Of a stretch of 64,000 nt of DNA, positions 62,129 through 64,000 are shown one piece after another. The stretch covers positions 1-64,000 of the forward strand of contig CAITVN010000224.1 in NCBI GenBank assembly GCA_903895855.1, given 5' to 3'. The first letter of the stretch is position 1, and every line of letters starts with the position of its first letter. The DNA is from Oligoflexia bacterium (GTDB lineage Bacteria; Bdellovibrionota; UBA1018). A model generated the notes under the pieces. It saw only the letters and a program-made list of their open reading frames with translations, did not search any database and was not told the origin of the DNA. The translations under genes were made by a program, and so were the position numbers.

Positions 62129-63667
62129 TCAGCAGCCTGATTTACCCGCACTCGCCATGGCCTTCGGAAGGCGAATACTGACTTTTGTGCCTTCCATTTC
62201 GGTCGAATCAATCAAAATTTGGCCACCGATGTTTTGAATAATTTTATAAGAGCTCACGAGCCCTAGCCCGGTTCCTACCCCAATTTCTTTGGTAGTGAAA
62301 AACGGTTTAAAGAGATTACTCATGTTTTGCTTTGAAATACCACAACCAGAATCACTCACCTCAAGAAGCCAAAATTTTTCAGCCTCTGAATTGCCAGTTT
62401 CGACAAACTGATCGACATGAATGGCAATAAAATGATCGGTGAGCTTACCCCTCTTTTTAGCTGAGTCGATGGCGTGAACTGAATTGACCAGCAAGTTCAA
62501 CAGAACCTGGTTAAACGACTCGGGTGCGCTAGGCCCCCAAAAAGAGAGCTCGTTAACTTGACAGTGACTTCGGGGGGTTTCTTTTAACAACCCAGACAAA
62601 TTCAATTGAATCTTTGATTTTCTGAGTTCGTAACCCAAAAGGTCTGTCACTTCGCAAACAACCTTAGTCAAAGAAACGGGTTCTTTTCCGACGGCCGACG
62701 AACCTCGAGAAAGGTTCAAGAGAGCCTTAATCAACTGAGTGACCCGATCAATTTGGGCAACAATGATGTCGGCACTTTTCTTTACTCCATCGCCTGAATT
62801 AGCGAGCATCGAAAGGTACTCAGCTCGACCTCGAATCACACCCAAGGGTGTTCCGATTTCATGCGCGAGACTTGACGAAAGTAACCCCACCGAGGCCAGA
62901 CGATCTTGGACCAAAACCTGAGCCTCAAGCTCTTTTCTCTTCGAAATATCTCGAAACGTAGTCACTAACGCCTTCGCGCCTCGGTACTGCAAATCCTGAG
63001 TACTCACCTCGAGAAAAAATCGCCTCGAATCAGACTTTCTCAAAAACTCTGACTCTTTCACTTCAGAAGGGTGCTCTAAACATTCTCGCACCGTGACGGC
63101 AAGTCGCTCATCACAGATTTCAAAAAGCCCGTGGCGAATCAATTCACTTTCTTTACCGAAAATTCGAGCGGCCGATGGATTACCCGTCAGAATAACTCCC
63201 TCTTTCGTATGAACGACCATGCCCTCTCGACTCGAATCAAGCAGGCGCCTAAACCCCTCTTCTCGTTCTCTCAGCTCCTCAAGAATCTTGGCTTGATGCA
63301 ACGAATAGCGAATAGATCGTTCAAGCAAGTGCTCGCTCAACTGAACTTTAACTAAATAATCGGCGGCTCCACTTTTCATGGCTCGCAAATCGATTTCATG
63401 ATCGCCGTAGCCGGTCATCAATATCACTGGGGCACGGCAGTCTTTTTTATAAGCTTCGTGTAAAAACTCAAGACCATCACGCAGCCCCAAACGATAGTCA
63501 ACCAAGTAAACGTCGTGGGCTCGTTGAGATACCTTCTCAATCGCCTCATCAAAGTTACCGGTCCAGTCGAGACTGAAACCATCACCCAAATTCTGAAAAA
63601 GCGCACGAATAATGACGAAATCGTCTTCTTGATCATCTACCAGTAGTACTCTTATTGGTGAATTCAT
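62129..63667 (-). CDS. REC-PAS histidine kinase
   Basis: 512 residues, cytoplasmic. An N-terminal receiver (VLLVDDQEDD, LVDYRLGLRDG, LMTGYGD, LVKVQL with Val instead of Pro after Lys), a PAS domain (~140-245), a HisKA-type H-box (LLSSSLAHEIGTPLGVIRG) and an HATPase domain (NQVLLNLLVNSVHAID, DSGCGIS, GVGTGLGLV). Its layout, a receiver before a PAS kinase, suggests it is itself controlled by an upstream kinase. It overlaps the next receiver gene by four bases. Confidence 0.92.
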   Translation of the reverse strand: MNSPIRVLLVDDQEDDFVIIRALFQNLGDGFSLDWTGNFDEAIEKVSQRAHDVYLVDYRLGLRDGLEFLHEAYKKDCRAPVILMTGYGDHEIDLRAMKSGAADYLVKVQLSEHLLERSIRYSLHQAKILEELREREEGFRRLLDSSREGMVVHTKEGVILTGNPSAARIFGKESELIRHGLFEICDERLAVTVRECLEHPSEVKESEFLRKSDSRRFFLEVSTQDLQYRGAKALVTTFRDISKRKELEAQVLVQDRLASVGLLSSSLAHEIGTPLGVIRGRAEYLSMLANSGDGVKKSADIIVAQIDRVTQLIKALLNLSRGSSAVGKEPVSLTKVVCEVTDLLGYELRKSKIQLNLSGLLKETPRSHCQVNELSFWGPSAPESFNQVLLNLLVNSVHAIDSAKKRGKLTDHFIAIHVDQFVETGNSEAEKFWLLEVSDSGCGISKQNMSNLFKPFFTTKEIGVGTGLGLVSSYKIIQNIGGQILIDSTEMEGTKVSIRLPKAMASAGKSGC

Positions 63668-64000
63668 TTAGGTAGATTCACAATCTGAAACCAATAGCGA
63701 CTCAGGTCTTTCGCAACAGCTACGAGGCTTTCAAAATTTGTCGGTTTTGTAATAAATGAATTCACGCCAAGATCATAAGTCTTGACGATATCTTCTTCGG
63801 CCTTAGATGTCGTCAACACAACCACCGGGATCGAACGAAGGTGGGTCGACTGCTTAATTTCTCTGAGTGCCTCGCGACCATCTTTTCGTGGCATATTCAA
63901 ATCAAGCAAAACCAGCCGAGGGCGCGGCAAACCCAATTGAGAAGAAAACTTGCCCGATTGTTGAAGGTAATCCATCAACTCTTGTCCATCGCTCACAAAA
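63664..64000 (-). CDS. Rcp1-like single-domain response regulator, N-terminus beyond window
   Basis: About 112 residues visible. The phospho-acceptor motif VLLDLNMPRKDGREAL, switch Thr in VVLTTSKAEEDI and Lys in ITKPTNF are present, but the acidic-pair start of the receiver lies outside the window. The layout, including PRLVLLDLNMPRKDG and the tail SRYWFQIVNLP, is that of the Rcp1 group of receivers that often sit next to phytochrome-like or PAS kinases. It overlaps the kinase gene as ATGA. Confidence 0.88.
   Translation of the reverse strand, partial: FVSDGQELMDYLQQSGKFSSQLGLPRPRLVLLDLNMPRKDGREALREIKQSTHLRSIPVVVLTTSKAEEDIVKTYDLGVNSFITKPTNFESLVAVAKDLSRYWFQIVNLPK

Noticed and set aside
1..64000. 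CRISPR arrays, tRNA and rRNA genes, prophage or insertion sequence genes
   Set aside because: No regularly spaced repeats, cloverleaf, rRNA signature, integrase or transposase was seen on either strand.

Overview
The window reads as chromosomal DNA of a Gram-negative predatory-type bacterium, most likely Bdellovibrionota (Bdellovibrio or Pseudobdellovibrio-like). This is inferred from gene content, not from a marker gene. The evidence is a full type II secretion operon with a PilM-like GspL and a GspN, a CarD/CdnL regulator, CheX/CheY, many two-component proteins, serine-protease lipoproteins and a system II cytochrome c maturation pair. Genes are tightly packed, with frequent 4-base start/stop overlaps and many GTG or TTG starts. 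I found no rRNA, tRNA, CRISPR array or transposase gene.

Layout. 1-8.4 kb: an Lgt-like protein, a Cys-motif protein, then a minus-strand cluster that looks like an exopolysaccharide synthesis, modification and export unit (two receiver proteins, a processive GT2 glycosyltransferase, a membrane protein with a degenerate deacetylase domain, a probable outer-membrane barrel and an active-looking deacetylase). 8.4-14 kb: a divergent signalling block with a hybrid kinase (PAS-PAS-HisKA-HATPase-REC-HPt), three proteins made of repeated receiver plus PilZ-like units, and a free HPt protein. 14-20.4 kb: esterase, RluB, GT87 mannosyltransferase-like protein, CheY, CheX, CysS, CarD. 20.4-36.9 kb: a regulatory region with a strong sigma-54 promoter and paired dyad sites, then gspC-D-E-F-G-H-I-J-K-L-M-N, ispA and a glutathione-synthetase-like ATP-grasp gene. 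37-38.2 kb: an AAA/DUF4143 ATPase behind a 50-bp concentric palindrome. 39-43.3 kb: UvrD-like helicase, then a subtilisin lipoprotein bracketed by two unusual inverted-repeat elements. 43.3-51.4 kb: rsgA, ccsA, resB, an unknown gene, rlmL-like and rlmI genes. 51.5-59.8 kb: NFACT protein, large subtilisin lipoprotein, small secreted protein, Big_5-type lipoprotein, poly(A) polymerase/CCA-adding-type enzyme. 59.9-64 kb: vapBC, elbB, a duplicated-domain periplasmic protein, a REC-PAS-kinase and a partial receiver.

The most unusual signal is a pair of elements at 41277-41550 and 43188-43328. Each has a nearly identical 50-bp core (46 of 50 matches, opposite orientation) that can fold into two small hairpins. 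Each core sits at the centre of a long, nearly perfect inverted repeat, and the arm sequences differ completely between the two copies. This is the reverse of a normal MITE, where ends are conserved and the middle varies. The second most useful signal is the sigma-54 promoter of the secretion operon, with two 13-bp dyads 42 bp apart as candidate enhancer sites.
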